A stretch of DNA of 64,000 nucleotides from Stenotrophomonas sp. ATCM1_4 (GTDB lineage Bacteria > Pseudomonadota > Gammaproteobacteria > Xanthomonadales > Xanthomonadaceae): assembly GCF_004348115.1 (NCBI RefSeq), contig NZ_QPFB01000001.1, positions 211,752 through 275,751 of the forward strand, written 5' to 3'. Numbering within the stretch: the stretch's first letter is position 1; every line of letters begins with the position of its first letter. The position numbers and the translations under genes are program-made. This document shows positions 1-8,791 of this stretch, piece after piece. The notes under the pieces were generated by a model that saw nothing but the letters and a program-made list of their open reading frames with translations, was not told the origin of the DNA and did not search any database.

Positions 1-1215
1 TTCACGACGAGGGATGAAGAACTGTACGTGGACCGGGAGATGGTAAGCGAGTCAGGCGTTTCGGTCACTCCTCGCGCCGTGCTCCAAGTGGATGCAGTCT
101 GGGCGTGTGTAAGGTTGATCTCCGAGACGATTGCGACACTTCCGCTGTCTATCTACGAGCGCACCAGCAGCGGTAAGCAGGTGGCTAGCAATCACCCGCT
201 ACATTTCGTCGTACATGACCAGCCGAACGCCGATTCGACGGCTGCGATCTTCTGGGAAGCCATGATCGTCGCCATGCTGTTGCGCGGCAACGCGCACGCG
301 GAAAAGCTATATGCCGGGCAACGAGTCATCGGGCTGCAGTTCTTGGACCCGGGTAGGTTGACGGTGAATCAAGACGCCAATGGAAAAAGGGTCTACACCT
401 ACAAGCGCTCGAACGGGACGCCCCGAGTCATTCCCGCAGAGAGAATATGGCGGATACCCGGCTTCACGTTGGACGGCGATAACGGCGTTTCGGTGATTGC
501 CTACGGCGCAAAGGTTTTCGGGAATGCAATCGCGGCCGATCGCGCAGCGGCGAGGACCTTCAAGAACGGTCTATTGCAGACGCTGTACTACAAGATCAAT
601 GCCTTTCTGAAGCCAGAGCAGCGCACCGAGTTCAAGAAGAACCTACTTGGGGCGATTGAACGCGGCGAGACGCCGCTGCTGGAGGGCGGCACCGAGGCTG
701 GAACGCTCGGCATCAACCCGGCTGATGCCCAGCTCCTCGAATCGAGGTCATTCGCTGTTGAGTCGATATGCCGTTGGTTCCGAGTGCCTCCATGGATGGT
801 TGGACACACCGAGAAATCGACCAGTTGGGGCACAGGCATCGAGCAACAGATGATTGGCTTCCTGACATTCACACTTGGGCCCTGGCTTCGCCGGATTGAA
901 CAGGCCATCAGCAAGGACCTGATGACGCCTGCTGAGCGGATCAAGTTCTACCCGAAATTCACGGTTGAGGGCCTGCTTCGTGCGGATAGCGCTGGCCGCG
1001 CCGCGTTCTACGGTGTGATGGTGGATAAGGGCATTCTCACCCGCGATGAGGTCCGAGAGCTGGAGGACCGAGCGCCGATGGGCGGCAATGCCGCTGCGCT
1101 GACCGTGCAATCCGCCATGACCACACTGGACAGCGTTGGCCACGCGTCCGATGTAAACAAAGCCAGGGCCGCTCTCCGCACGCTCCTGGGCTTCTCAGAA
1201 GACAAGAAGGACTGA
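1..1215 (+). CDS. Phage portal protein, HK97 family (5'-partial)
   Basis: Portal subunit that forms the dodecameric DNA gate at one capsid vertex. The reading frame is open back to base 1, so the true start lies left of the window; a GTG at 28 is only the first internal start-like codon. The visible part begins with the family's typical stretch (SGVSVTP, then AVWACVRLISETIATLPL) and later has SICRWFRVPPWMVGH, a portal signature. It is followed after 4 bases by the prohead protease and then the capsid gene, the standard HK97 order. Family assignment is by recognisable motifs and context. Confidence 0.93.
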   Translation, partial: FTTRDEELYVDREMVSESGVSVTPRAVLQVDAVWACVRLISETIATLPLSIYERTSSGKQVASNHPLHFVVHDQPNADSTAAIFWEAMIVAMLLRGNAHAEKLYAGQRVIGLQFLDPGRLTVNQDANGKRVYTYKRSNGTPRVIPAERIWRIPGFTLDGDNGVSVIAYGAKVFGNAIAADRAAARTFKNGLLQTLYYKINAFLKPEQRTEFKKNLLGAIERGETPLLEGGTEAGTLGINPADAQLLESRSFAVESICRWFRVPPWMVGHTEKSTSWGTGIEQQMIGFLTFTLGPWLRRIEQAISKDLMTPAERIKFYPKFTVEGLLRADSAGRAAFYGVMVDKGILTRDEVRELEDRAPMGGNAAALTVQSAMTTLDSVGHASDVNKARAALRTLLGFSEDKKD

Positions 1216-1219
1216 CCAT

Positions 1220-2083
1220 ATGACGATCAAGACACTGCCGGGTGTGCCGGAGGGTCGCCCATGCGCCGCTGTCAGCAGCCAGATCCAGCCGCGCGCCCTT
1301 GACCGCTGGGAGGCTGGCGTCAGGGCGGCCTCCGACACCGATGCGGAACGATCCATCAGCATCTACGACGTGATCGGCTACGACTACTGGACCGGCGAAG
1401 GCGTGACCGCCAAGCGCATCGCGGCATCCCTGCGCGGGATGGGGAAAGGGCCGGTCACGGTCAACATCAACAGCCCGGGCGGCGACATGTTTGAGGGCCT
1501 GGCGATCTACAACCTCCTGCGCGAGCACGACGGCGAGGTCACGGTGAAGGTGCTGGGCTTGGCGGCATCGGCTGCGTCTGTCATCGCCATGGCCGGTGAC
1601 ACGGTCCAGATCGCACGCGCCGGCTTCCTGATGATCCACAACGCATGGGTGGTTGCTGTTGGGAATCGTCATGACCTTGCCGACGTGGCCGCAACGCTCA
1701 AGCCATTCGACGAGGCGATGGCCAGCATCTACGCGGCGCGTACCGGTGCCGAGCAGAGGGCGATGTCCAAGTTGATGGATGCCGAGACATGGATCGGCGG
1801 TGCCTCCGCTGTGGAGGACGGCTTTGCCGACGAGCTGCTCGCCTCTGACCAGGTGGAGAAGGGCGCCAGCAAGGAGAACGCCTCAGCAGTTCGCCGCGTG
1901 GAGGCGGGCTTGCGCGCTACCGGAATGCCGAAGTCCGAAGCCATGCGTTTGATCAGTGAAATCAAGTCCAGCCGGGGCGAGCCCGCTGGCAGCGGTGAGG
2001 GTGATCCCACCGATAACGGCCGCAAGGCCATCCGTGTGCAGGCAGAGCCTCTGCCGCGCCTTTCGTTCAACCTCCCGAACTAG
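1220..2083 (+). CDS. ClpP-like prohead protease (S14 family)
   Basis: Predicted prohead maturation protease of the ClpP type, 287 aa. The ClpP core is visible: NINSPGGDMFEGLAIYNLL, then the nucleophile region GLAASAASVIAMAGD and the histidine region FLMIHNAWVV. After about residue 215 the sequence becomes a low-complexity charged tail, as in scaffold-like extensions of these proteases. It sits between portal and capsid genes. It probably cleaves the capsid N-terminal region during head assembly; that substrate is inferred from family knowledge. Confidence 0.93.
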   Translation: MTIKTLPGVPEGRPCAAVSSQIQPRALDRWEAGVRAASDTDAERSISIYDVIGYDYWTGEGVTAKRIAASLRGMGKGPVTVNINSPGGDMFEGLAIYNLLREHDGEVTVKVLGLAASAASVIAMAGDTVQIARAGFLMIHNAWVVAVGNRHDLADVAATLKPFDEAMASIYAARTGAEQRAMSKLMDAETWIGGASAVEDGFADELLASDQVEKGASKENASAVRRVEAGLRATGMPKSEAMRLISEIKSSRGEPAGSGEGDPTDNGRKAIRVQAEPLPRLSFNLPN

Positions 2084-2095
2084 GAGCAATACCCA

Positions 2096-3499
2096 ATGAA
2101 GTCCATGAAGCTCTCCGCTACCTTTTACCTGGTCGTTCTCGCCATCGCCTCAGCGATTCCGTTGATGGTTGGTGCATCCACGAGCCTGACTCTGCCGGTG
2201 ATCGGCATGAGCCTGCTGGGGAGCGCCGGTGTGATTGTCCTGGCGTCCATGCTGATCAAGCCCAGTGCAAGCCGACAGTTCCGTTGCCATTCGCAGTTCG
2301 GTGATGTCGGCGAGGATGTTGAAAAGCAGTACAAGCAGGTCAGCGCCGACCTCAAGACGGTAGGTGACCAGCTGAAGTCCTACGCGGAGGTTGCTGCGAA
2401 GAACTCCGAGTTGTCGTCCGAAACCCGGGCCAAGGTCGACGAAATGCTGACCAAGCAGGGTGAGCTGCAGGCCAACCTGCAGGCGGCTGAGCAGAAATTG
2501 GCCAAGATCGAGGCCAATGGTGCCGGCGGTGACGTGCAGCACCAGTCCTTCGGCCAGCTGTTCGTCAACGGCGAAGAGTTCCAGGCCTTCGCAGGCAGGA
2601 CCACCCCGCGTGGCCGTGTCGACATGACCTTCAGTGCTGCGATCACGTCGGTCACCACGGACACCGATGGCGCGGCAGGTGATCTGGTCACCAGTACCCG
2701 ACTGCCGGGCATCATCGCGCCGCCGGATCGTCGTCTGACGGTACGCGACCTGATCACCCCGGGTCGCATGGATGGCAACGCGCTGGAGTACGTGAAGGAG
2801 ACCGGCTTCACCAACAATGCGGCGCCGGTAGCCGAGGGCGCGAAGAAGCCGGAGTCCAGCCTGAAGTTCGATCTGGTGAGCACCACTGCCAAGGTGATTG
2901 CGCACACCATGAAGGCATCGCGCCAGATCCTCAGCGATTCCTCGCAGCTGGCCAGCTACATCGACGGTCGCCTGCGCTATGGCTTGGCCTTCAAGGAAGA
3001 GCAGCAGTTGCTCAACGGCGATGGCACCGGGCAGAACCTGTTGGGCATCATCCCGCAGGCCACTGCTTACGTTGATCCGATCGCCCTGGCCGACGCAACC
3101 GTGATCGACAAGATCCGCCTGGCCATGCTGCAGGCCCAGTTGGCAGAGTTCCCGGCCAGCGGCATCGTGATGAACCCGATCGACTGGGCGCGTGTGGAGC
3201 TGGAGAAGGACACCACCGGCCGATACATCATCGGCAACCCGCAGGGCGTCATCGGCGCCACCTTGTGGAACCTGCCGGTGGTGACCACCCAGGCCATTGC
3301 CGAGGACAAGTTCCTTACCGGCGCCTTCCGCTTGGGCGCCCAGGTCTTCGACCGCTGGCAGGCGCGCGTCGAAGTGGCCACCGAGAACGAGGACGACTTC
3401 GTCAAGAACCTGGTGACCATCCTGGCTGAAGAGCGCCTGGCCCTGGCCGTGTACCGCCCGGAAGCCTTCATCTACGGCGACCTGGGCAACGTCGTCTAA
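2096..3499 (+). CDS. Major capsid protein, HK97 fold
   Basis: Major head subunit, 467 aa. An AGGAG Shine-Dalgarno at about 2083-2087 supports the ATG at 2096. Residues about 70-140 are a charged coiled-coil delta-domain-like region, and from about residue 150 the HK97 capsid fold follows (TPRGRVDM, LPGIIAPPDRRLTVRDLI, LLNGDGTGQNLLGI, NPIDWARVELEKD). Unusually, residues 6-52 contain two strongly hydrophobic stretches that look like transmembrane helices before the delta region. They may be removed by the upstream protease, or the true start may be internal. The gene is followed by a strong hairpin. Confidence 0.93.
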   Translation: MKSMKLSATFYLVVLAIASAIPLMVGASTSLTLPVIGMSLLGSAGVIVLASMLIKPSASRQFRCHSQFGDVGEDVEKQYKQVSADLKTVGDQLKSYAEVAAKNSELSSETRAKVDEMLTKQGELQANLQAAEQKLAKIEANGAGGDVQHQSFGQLFVNGEEFQAFAGRTTPRGRVDMTFSAAITSVTTDTDGAAGDLVTSTRLPGIIAPPDRRLTVRDLITPGRMDGNALEYVKETGFTNNAAPVAEGAKKPESSLKFDLVSTTAKVIAHTMKASRQILSDSSQLASYIDGRLRYGLAFKEEQQLLNGDGTGQNLLGIIPQATAYVDPIALADATVIDKIRLAMLQAQLAEFPASGIVMNPIDWARVELEKDTTGRYIIGNPQGVIGATLWNLPVVTTQAIAEDKFLTGAFRLGAQVFDRWQARVEVATENEDDFVKNLVTILAEERLALAVYRPEAFIYGDLGNVV

Positions 3500-3515
3500 T
3501 CCGTCGTTCCAGAGC

Positions 3516-3545
3516 AACCCGGCCTGCCACCGCGCAGGCCGGGTT
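3516..3545 (+). terminator. 12-bp hairpin after capsid gene
   Basis: Perfect 12-bp inverted repeat (arms 3516-3527 and 3534-3545, 6-nt loop) just after the capsid stop codon. Only a short T run follows, so it may be an attenuator or an mRNA-stabilising structure rather than a full terminator. It would let capsid mRNA accumulate above the downstream connector genes. Confidence 0.5.
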
Positions 3546-3556
3546 TGGAGAGGATC

Positions 3557-3796
3557 ATGCTAATCAAGTTCAAAGAGCCCGACCCGCGGGCCGGCACCAC
3601 CGTGCGGATGGACAGCAGCCGCGGGCAGCACTTCATCAACACGGGCGCCGCCGACGCCGTGAGCGAGCAGCCCCAAACAGAGCTTCCGGAGCCGCTGCTG
3701 GAAGAAGCCACCGTCGCTGAAGCGGCCGAGGAAGCCGACGCCGTCAGCGGGCAACCCGCGGGCAGAAAGACCCGCAAAGGCCAAGCCAGGGCCTGA
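3557..3796 (+). CDS. Small hypothetical phage protein after capsid
   Basis: A 79-aa acidic protein with no family I recognise. The ATG at 3557 is chosen because GGAGAGG at 3547-3553 is well placed; an in-frame TTG at 3545 overlaps that site. The N-terminus (MLIKFKEPDPRAGT) looks like a short folded strand. The rest is rich in Glu, Ala and Val and ends in a basic tail. Its place between capsid and connector genes suggests a head-completion or decoration role, but nothing in the sequence proves it. Confidence 0.6.
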   Translation: MLIKFKEPDPRAGTTVRMDSSRGQHFINTGAADAVSEQPQTELPEPLLEEATVAEAAEEADAVSGQPAGRKTRKGQARA

Positions 3797-3798
3797 CC

Positions 3799-4143
3799 AT
3801 GGAGCTGATCACCCTTGAACAGGCGCGCACGCACTGCAGGATCGATTCGGAAGACGACACGATGCTGGAGCTGTACGGCAGCGCATCAGAAGAGGCGGCG
3901 CAGCAGTTCCTCAATCGCCGAGTGTTCCCAGATGCCGACACCATGGCCGCCGCCGTTCTCGACGGCACTGCTGGCATCGATCCCATCCTCGTCAATGACT
4001 CGATCAAGGCCGCTGTGCTCCTGATGCTCGGCCACCTATACCGAACGCGGGAAGACGTACAAGGGAGTGGTGGGGCGACAGTGCAGGTACCGATGGGGGC
4101 GCACAGTTTGCTCTGGCCGTACCGCATCGGCTTGGGGGTCTAA
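3799..4143 (+). CDS. Head-tail connector protein, gp6-like
   Basis: A 114-aa protein of the phage gp6-like head-tail connector type. The N-terminus (LITLEQARTHCRIDSEDDTMLE) and the helical middle ending in AAVLLMLGHLYRTREDV are characteristic. Such proteins form the first ring below the portal. Its stop overlaps the next start by one base (4143), so the connector genes are probably translationally coupled. Confidence 0.87.
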   Translation: MELITLEQARTHCRIDSEDDTMLELYGSASEEAAQQFLNRRVFPDADTMAAAVLDGTAGIDPILVNDSIKAAVLLMLGHLYRTREDVQGSGGATVQVPMGAHSLLWPYRIGLGV

Positions 4144-4481
4144 TGAGCATCGGAGCCGGAGAGCTGCGTCATCGCGTACTAATCCAGCAGCAGGTGACGA
4201 CCCGAGACGATGACGGCGTGTCGTATACCACCTGGGCCGACGTGGCCATGGTGTGGGCCGCCGTTGAGCCGCTGTCGGCGCGTGAGTTCATCCAGTCCGG
4301 GCAGACGCAGGCGGCGGTCACGGCGCGCATCACGATCCGGTACCGCGCCGGGCTGCAGGCTTCGATGCGCATCCTGCACCGCAGCCAGGTCTACAACATC
4401 GCCGGCCTTCTGCCCGATGAGGTGTCTGGCCTGGAGTACATCACAATCCCGGTGTCAGGCGGCGTCAATGAGGGGCAATAG
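4143..4481 (+). CDS. Phage head closure protein
   Basis: A 112-aa protein resembling the SPP1 gp16 / head-tail joining family. Recognisable features are the opening GELRHRVLIQQQ, the central TWADVAMVWAAVEPLSAREF and the ITIRYRAGL strand. It should form the stopper ring that closes the DNA-filled head. It lies directly between the gp6-like connector and the gp10-like gene, the conserved order for this module. Confidence 0.87.
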   Translation: MSIGAGELRHRVLIQQQVTTRDDDGVSYTTWADVAMVWAAVEPLSAREFIQSGQTQAAVTARITIRYRAGLQASMRILHRSQVYNIAGLLPDEVSGLEYITIPVSGGVNEGQ

Positions 4482-4483
4482 CC

Positions 4484-4972
4484 ATGGATGTTGGCCGTGT
4501 AGAGATCAGGGGGGCAGACGAGATTCAGCGCCTACTGAAGAATCTTCCCACCGAGGTCGTGAGCAAGCGTGGCGGTCCGGTGAAACTTGCCCTTGCGAAG
4601 GGCGCAAGGTTCATCAGGGATCGCGAGAGAGAGGCCCTGCGCTCGGTCCTGGTGGAGGGCGAACAGTCCACTGGCCTGCTGGAGGAGAACATCATCGCAA
4701 GTCGCGGCAAGCCACCCAGCGGCGGCAACGGCGAGCGTTACCTCGTCAGGGTCAAGCGGAAGATGTATCCAGGGCGGAAGGGTCAGCGCGTGAGTACGTT
4801 GAAGTCGGCGCAGATCAAGGAATACGGCTCCTCGAAACAGGCCTCCGCCTCGTTCATTCGTCGCACCGTGCGAACCCATGGGGGGCAGGCCATCACCATC
4901 ATTGTCGAGGATCTCAAGGCCCGCCTTGATCGTATCGTCAAGAAGCTTGCAAGCAGCGGAGGTGCCGGCTGA
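4484..4972 (+). CDS. HK97 gp10-like tail terminator/morphogenesis protein
   Basis: A 162-aa protein of the HK97-gp10 type, needed for head-tail joining in siphoviruses. It opens with VEIRGADEIQRLLKNLP and has the family's basic central region (KLALAKGARFIRDREREAL). The stop codon overlaps the next ATG by one base (4972). The assignment rests on N-terminal similarity and gene order. Confidence 0.82.
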   Translation: MDVGRVEIRGADEIQRLLKNLPTEVVSKRGGPVKLALAKGARFIRDREREALRSVLVEGEQSTGLLEENIIASRGKPPSGGNGERYLVRVKRKMYPGRKGQRVSTLKSAQIKEYGSSKQASASFIRRTVRTHGGQAITIIVEDLKARLDRIVKKLASSGGAG

Positions 4973-5322
4973 TGTTCCCGAAGATCTACAGGACGATTCA
5001 CACCCCTGCCGTCGCTGCCATCGTTGCGGACAGGATTGGAAGGCATGGCGAGATTGGACCGACAACGGACAAGCGATACATCACCTGGCAGATCATCGGT
5101 GATGACCCGCAGTTGCAGCTCAGTGGCAATCCATGCACCAACTTCACGGCAGTGCAGATTGACTGCTATCACGACGAGGATGCTGGCGCGGAAGCCTTGG
5201 CAGTCGCGGTGCGGACCGCGCTCAACGCCGCTCGTATCGCAAACCGCGTTGTCATTGATGGCCGCGACACAGATACCCGTCTGTACCGGGTAGGCCTACA
5301 GGCCGACTTCATCGGGCTTTAG
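4972..5322 (+). CDS. Tail completion protein, DUF3168 family
   Basis: A 116-aa DUF3168-like protein (MFPKIYRTIHTPAVAAIVADR at the start, with a central VQIDCYHDEDAGAEALAVAVRTAL). This family supplies the tail-terminator ring in many siphoviruses. It is the last gene before an intrinsic terminator, so it ends the head-connector transcription unit or marks a step-down point before tail tube expression. Confidence 0.85.
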   Translation: MFPKIYRTIHTPAVAAIVADRIGRHGEIGPTTDKRYITWQIIGDDPQLQLSGNPCTNFTAVQIDCYHDEDAGAEALAVAVRTALNAARIANRVVIDGRDTDTRLYRVGLQADFIGL

Positions 5323-5342
5323 CTCGAACCACAACCCGCAGT

Positions 5343-5367
5343 GAGCCGCCCTTTGGCGGCTTTTTTT
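5343..5367 (+). terminator. Rho-independent terminator
   Basis: GCCGCC/GGCGGC stem followed by a run of seven T residues, 20 bases after the tail completion gene. This is a textbook intrinsic terminator. It lies between the connector and tail genes, implying that the tail tube gene has its own promoter or that the phage relies on antitermination. Confidence 0.85.
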
Positions 5368-5389
5368 ATGCCCGGAGGAGGGCTAAGCA

Positions 5390-5932
5390 ATGGCCGAAAC
5401 CGACGAAACCGTACTCACCCAAGGGACGGAGCTTTTCTTCGTTGACACGATCACCACGCCGGGAACTCCGCGCCTGGTCAAACTGAACTGCCCCACGGGC
5501 ATCACCGGCATGGGCGGCGGCGCACCGTCGCAGATCAGCACCACGTGCCTGGGCAACAAGGTGGGTGAAACCTCCAAGCCCGGCCTCAACCAGGTGGCGT
5601 CCCTGTCCGTCCCCTACAACTTCAAGCCTACCCGCATCTCCCATCGCCTGCTGACGAAGATGCAGGAATCAAAGCAGGTCTTCCACTGGATGGCCTGCCT
5701 TTCCGATGGCGTCGATCCCCCGGAGCTGGAGGCGGATGGGACGCTCACCGCTCCTGAAGGCCGCACGTCCATCGAGTTCGATGCGTACGTGGCAACCAAC
5801 ACCCTGGACATCGCCACCAACGAGATCGTGCGTGGCACCGCAAGCCTGACCCAGCAGGCAGAAGGCCAGGTATTCCACTGGAACGGCGGGGCAGTCAACA
5901 ACGCCGACCTGGTGCCGCCGCCCGGCCCGTAA
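5390..5932 (+). CDS. Major tail (tube) protein
   Basis: A 180-aa tail tube subunit. It starts with the common opening LTQGTELFFVD, has an internal TGITGMGGGAPSQI, and then strands typical of the tube fold (STTCLGNKVGETSKPGLNQV). Size and position, between tail terminator and tail chaperone, match siphovirus tail tube genes. It is flanked upstream by a terminator and downstream by a GC hairpin, in keeping with separate high-level expression. Confidence 0.87.
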   Translation: MAETDETVLTQGTELFFVDTITTPGTPRLVKLNCPTGITGMGGGAPSQISTTCLGNKVGETSKPGLNQVASLSVPYNFKPTRISHRLLTKMQESKQVFHWMACLSDGVDPPELEADGTLTAPEGRTSIEFDAYVATNTLDIATNEIVRGTASLTQQAEGQVFHWNGGAVNNADLVPPPGP

Positions 5933-5944
5933 TAGACACCATCC

Positions 5945-5972
5945 GCGCCGGCTCCCAGCGGTGGGCCGGCGC
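5945..5972 (+). terminator. GC hairpin after tail tube gene
   Basis: An 8-bp perfect inverted repeat (5945-5952 with 5965-5972, 12-nt loop) between the tail tube gene and the chaperone gene. No T tract follows, so it is more likely an RNA-stabilising or attenuating structure than a full terminator. Confidence 0.35.
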
Positions 5973-5986
5973 TACTGAGGAACAAC

Positions 5987-6349
5987 ATGCAGAACATTCC
6001 CGCATCCATGTTCGTCTCTGACGAGATCCACAAGCACCCGATCAAGCTGCCTGACGGGTCCAGCCATGAGTTCAACTTCCGCGAGCTGCCGAGCATCGAC
6101 TTTCGCCGCATCATCCAGATTGAGGCGAGCAAGGATGCCGAGGAGCGCGCGTCCGCGTGGGCACTCGCGATCTCGCTTTCCATCGTTGACGACGCCGGAG
6201 AGCGCGTTCTGACGATGGAGCAGGCTGCAAAGCTGAAACCGTCCGTATCGGTTGCGATGTGGGCCGTCATTACCGAACTGAACAAGTTCTCGGGAAAAGC
6301 TCCTTCGTCGGTCGAGGCGGCGAATGGTTCCGATACCAGCTCGCATTGA
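5987..6349 (+). CDS. Tail assembly chaperone, zero-frame product (G-like)
   Basis: A 120-aa protein in the position of lambda gpG. It contains the typical opening (PASMFVSDEIHKHPIKLPDG) and a central helical part (ADAEERASAWALAISLSIVDDAG-like region). It would coat the tape measure protein during tail assembly. Near its end it carries a phased slippery heptamer, so most ribosomes should make this short form and a minority the longer fusion. Identification is by position and frame architecture as much as by sequence. Confidence 0.8.
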   Translation: MQNIPASMFVSDEIHKHPIKLPDGSSHEFNFRELPSIDFRRIIQIEASKDAEERASAWALAISLSIVDDAGERVLTMEQAAKLKPSVSVAMWAVITELNKFSGKAPSSVEAANGSDTSSH

Positions 6350-6591
6350 GCCTTGGGAAAACCCTCGGGGAGATCGATGCCATGCCGCAACGCGAGTTGC
6401 ACGGGTGGCGTGAGTTCTTCGTTCTTTACCCATTCGATGACCACCACCGCTTCCACAAGCCGGCTGCATTGCTTGCGGCGGTGTTTGGCGGGAACTACGA
6501 CAACAGCATCGCCTTCCTCTCGCCACGTCCAAATCGCGTGAATGAGGCGGATGCCCGCACCCTTGCCGCGTTCGGCATAAAGACCCAGTAG
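5987..6591 (+). CDS. Tail assembly chaperone frameshift fusion (GT-like, -1 shift)
   Basis: Predicted 201-aa product: 104 codons in frame zero to position 6298, then a -1 shift into the frame that ends at 6591. The shifted part reads on as WFRYQLALSLGKTLGEIDAM and WREFFVLYPFDDHH, which resembles lambda T-type tail proteins. The shifted ORF has no Shine-Dalgarno at its own first ATG (6259). It stops 10 bases before the tape measure gene. The pattern matches the conserved G/GT strategy. Confidence 0.82.
6292..6298 (+). promoter_or_regulatory. Programmed -1 ribosomal slippery site GGGAAAA
   Basis: The heptamer G GGA AAA lies in the correct phase of the zero frame (codons TCG GGA AAA) and fits the X XXY YYZ rule. 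Lambda uses the near-identical G GGA AAG. Slippage gives GGG AAA then AGC in the -1 frame, which is open to 6591 and continues the tail protein. Confidence 0.85.
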
Positions 6592-6601
6592 GAGGCCAAC
6601 G

Positions 6602-8791
6602 ATGGCAACTGCAGGCTCAATCGTCATTGATTTGCTGATGCGAACCGGCTCCTTCGTGACCGATTCGGAGCGTGCAGAGAAGGCGGTCAAGAAGCTCCAG
6701 AAGGCCGCAAAGGAGATGGGGGCGGTTCTTGGCGCCGGACTGGCGACCGCCGCAACCTCGTTGACCATGCTGGTCAAGTCATCCATCGACACAATGGATG
6801 AGATGAGCAAGACCGCCAAGGTCTTGAACATGGGGACGGAGGACTTCTCCAAGCTGGCGTACGCCGCAAGCTTCGCGGATCTCTCCGTCCAGGATCTGCA
6901 GACGACTATCGGACGCCTGACCAAGGCGCAGGCCGAGGCGCTGGACCCGAGCAGCAAGCAGGCAAAGCTCTTCGATGCGCTGGGCATCAGCATCAAGGAC
7001 GCCAATGGCAAGCTTCGCCCGACCATCGATCTCCTCTACGATTTCGCTGATGCCTACAAGGCGCAGAAGGGGTCTCAGGAAGTCGTTGCGGCGGGAATGT
7101 CGATCTTCGGCAAGAGTTTCCAGAGCCTGATCGACCTGTTGAAGGATGGCTCGCAGGGATTGCGGGATGCCGGCGCTGAGGCCGAAGCGTTCGGCCAGGT
7201 CGTCTCCGGTACTGCGGGCACCAATGCGGAGGAGTTCAACGACAACTTGGCGCGGATGAAGATCTTCGTCCAGGGCGTCGGGAACGCCGTCGCTGCCGAC
7301 CTGCTGCCAGACCTGTTGAGCATGTCCGGCCAGTTCCTGGACGGCGCGCAGAATGGGGAAAAGCTCAACGAGGTGGCCGGCAAGATCGCCGATGGCTTGC
7401 GCGTCATCGGCACAGGTGCGAGCTACGTTGCCAAGGCCTTCGAAGTGGCCGGCACGGCCATTGCAGCAACGCTGGCGACGGCGCATGGCGGACTTCTGGT
7501 CCTGCAGGGGGAGTTCAAGCAGGGCTTCGAGATGTTCGGTATGGGCCAACAGGGCCTGATCGATTCGTTCAGGAGTGGGAGCGGTGGCGGTAAGCGAGCT
7601 GCCACGCAGCCGGCTGACGCCACGGGAATGGCCGCTGAGGCCATGTCGTTCCTCAAGGGCGTGCAGGGGCAGGCGGACGCAGAGAACCGCGCCAAGGAGG
7701 TAGAGGACGCGCTGCGGAAGCTGCTTGCCGGTGGGGAGGGTGGCACAGGCGGCGGCAAGTCCGGCGGCGGCGGGCAGAAGAGCCAGACCGATGAACTCGC
7801 CCGCGCGTACGAGCGGATTAACGCTCAACTGGATGAGCAGATTGCGCTGCATGGGAAGGTGGGTGCGGCTGCCAAACTCGACTACGACCTGACGGCAGGT
7901 GCGCTGAAAGGATTGTCTGACGCGGAGAAGGAAAGCCTGCGCCAGAAGCAGGCCACCATGGACCTGATGGACCAGCGCAAGGCTGCAGACGAACGAGCCC
8001 GCAAGGAGCTTGAGGAGCAGCGGGAGGCCGAGGAGGACCGCAAAAAGGCGTTCAAGGAGCAGAAGGACGACCTTGAGTTTGAGCTGAGCATCTTGTCGCT
8101 GACGAACAAGGAGCGCGAGAAGGCCATCGAACTCCGATACCTGGGTGCTGAGGCCACCGAAGAGGAAAGGAATGCTATTGGGCGACTGTCGGATTTCCTC
8201 TATGACCAGTCCAAGGCAATGGGGGATCTGGTTGGCCTGCAGGATCAAATGCGTGGCGCGTTCGCGGATAACTTCTACGACCTGGTGAAGGGTGCGGCGA
8301 GCGCGAAGGATGCCGTAACGGACTTCTTCGACTCGGTGGCGAGCAACATCTTGAAGATGATCGCAAACAACTTCGCCGCGTCCCTGTTCGGAGAGCAGGG
8401 CCAGAACGGTGGCGGACTCCTGGGTGGGCTGATGTCGAAGATGTTCAGCGGCATGTCCGGTGGCGGAGGTGGCGCTTCGGGCGGTGGCTTCCTGTCAACG
8501 CTGATGTCCGGTGCTGCAAGTCTGTTCGGTGGCGCAAAGGCAACTGGCGGTGACGTTCTGTCGGGCCGTGGGTACTGGGTCGGCGAAGAAGGGCCGGAGT
8601 GGTTCGCGCCGCGAGGCACAGGGACCATCGTCCCGACCGCGGCGGCTATGGCTTCGGCGAGGGGCGGCAGGCAGGTCGTGCAGAACTTGAATGTCACCGT
8701 CGCCGGGAAGCCTGATCGCAGGACGCCCATGCAAATCGCCCGTGAAGTCGGCAGGGAGTCATCAAGAGCTATGGCGAGGAATGGCCGATGA
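6602..8791 (+). CDS. Tape measure protein
   Basis: A 729-aa tail length-determining protein directly after the chaperone pair. The N-terminal 90 residues are helical with a hydrophobic stretch (GAVLGAGLATAATSLTMLV). Residues about 95-200 resemble tape measure repeats (MGTEDFSKLAYAASFADLSV). A Gly-rich linker lies near 380-395, a long charged coiled coil at about 440-520, and a Gly-rich C-terminus contains VGEEGPEWFAPRGTGTIVP, a common tape measure end motif. The stop overlaps the next ATG by four bases. Confidence 0.92.
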   Translation: MATAGSIVIDLLMRTGSFVTDSERAEKAVKKLQKAAKEMGAVLGAGLATAATSLTMLVKSSIDTMDEMSKTAKVLNMGTEDFSKLAYAASFADLSVQDLQTTIGRLTKAQAEALDPSSKQAKLFDALGISIKDANGKLRPTIDLLYDFADAYKAQKGSQEVVAAGMSIFGKSFQSLIDLLKDGSQGLRDAGAEAEAFGQVVSGTAGTNAEEFNDNLARMKIFVQGVGNAVAADLLPDLLSMSGQFLDGAQNGEKLNEVAGKIADGLRVIGTGASYVAKAFEVAGTAIAATLATAHGGLLVLQGEFKQGFEMFGMGQQGLIDSFRSGSGGGKRAATQPADATGMAAEAMSFLKGVQGQADAENRAKEVEDALRKLLAGGEGGTGGGKSGGGGQKSQTDELARAYERINAQLDEQIALHGKVGAAAKLDYDLTAGALKGLSDAEKESLRQKQATMDLMDQRKAADERARKELEEQREAEEDRKKAFKEQKDDLEFELSILSLTNKEREKAIELRYLGAEATEEERNAIGRLSDFLYDQSKAMGDLVGLQDQMRGAFADNFYDLVKGAASAKDAVTDFFDSVASNILKMIANNFAASLFGEQGQNGGGLLGGLMSKMFSGMSGGGGGASGGGFLSTLMSGAASLFGGAKATGGDVLSGRGYWVGEEGPEWFAPRGTGTIVPTAAAMASARGGRQVVQNLNVTVAGKPDRRTPMQIAREVGRESSRAMARNGR

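Noticed and set aside
2150..3517. 455-codon reverse frame over the capsid gene
   Set aside because: The forward frame is a clear HK97 capsid protein; the reverse frame has shadow composition and no start signals.
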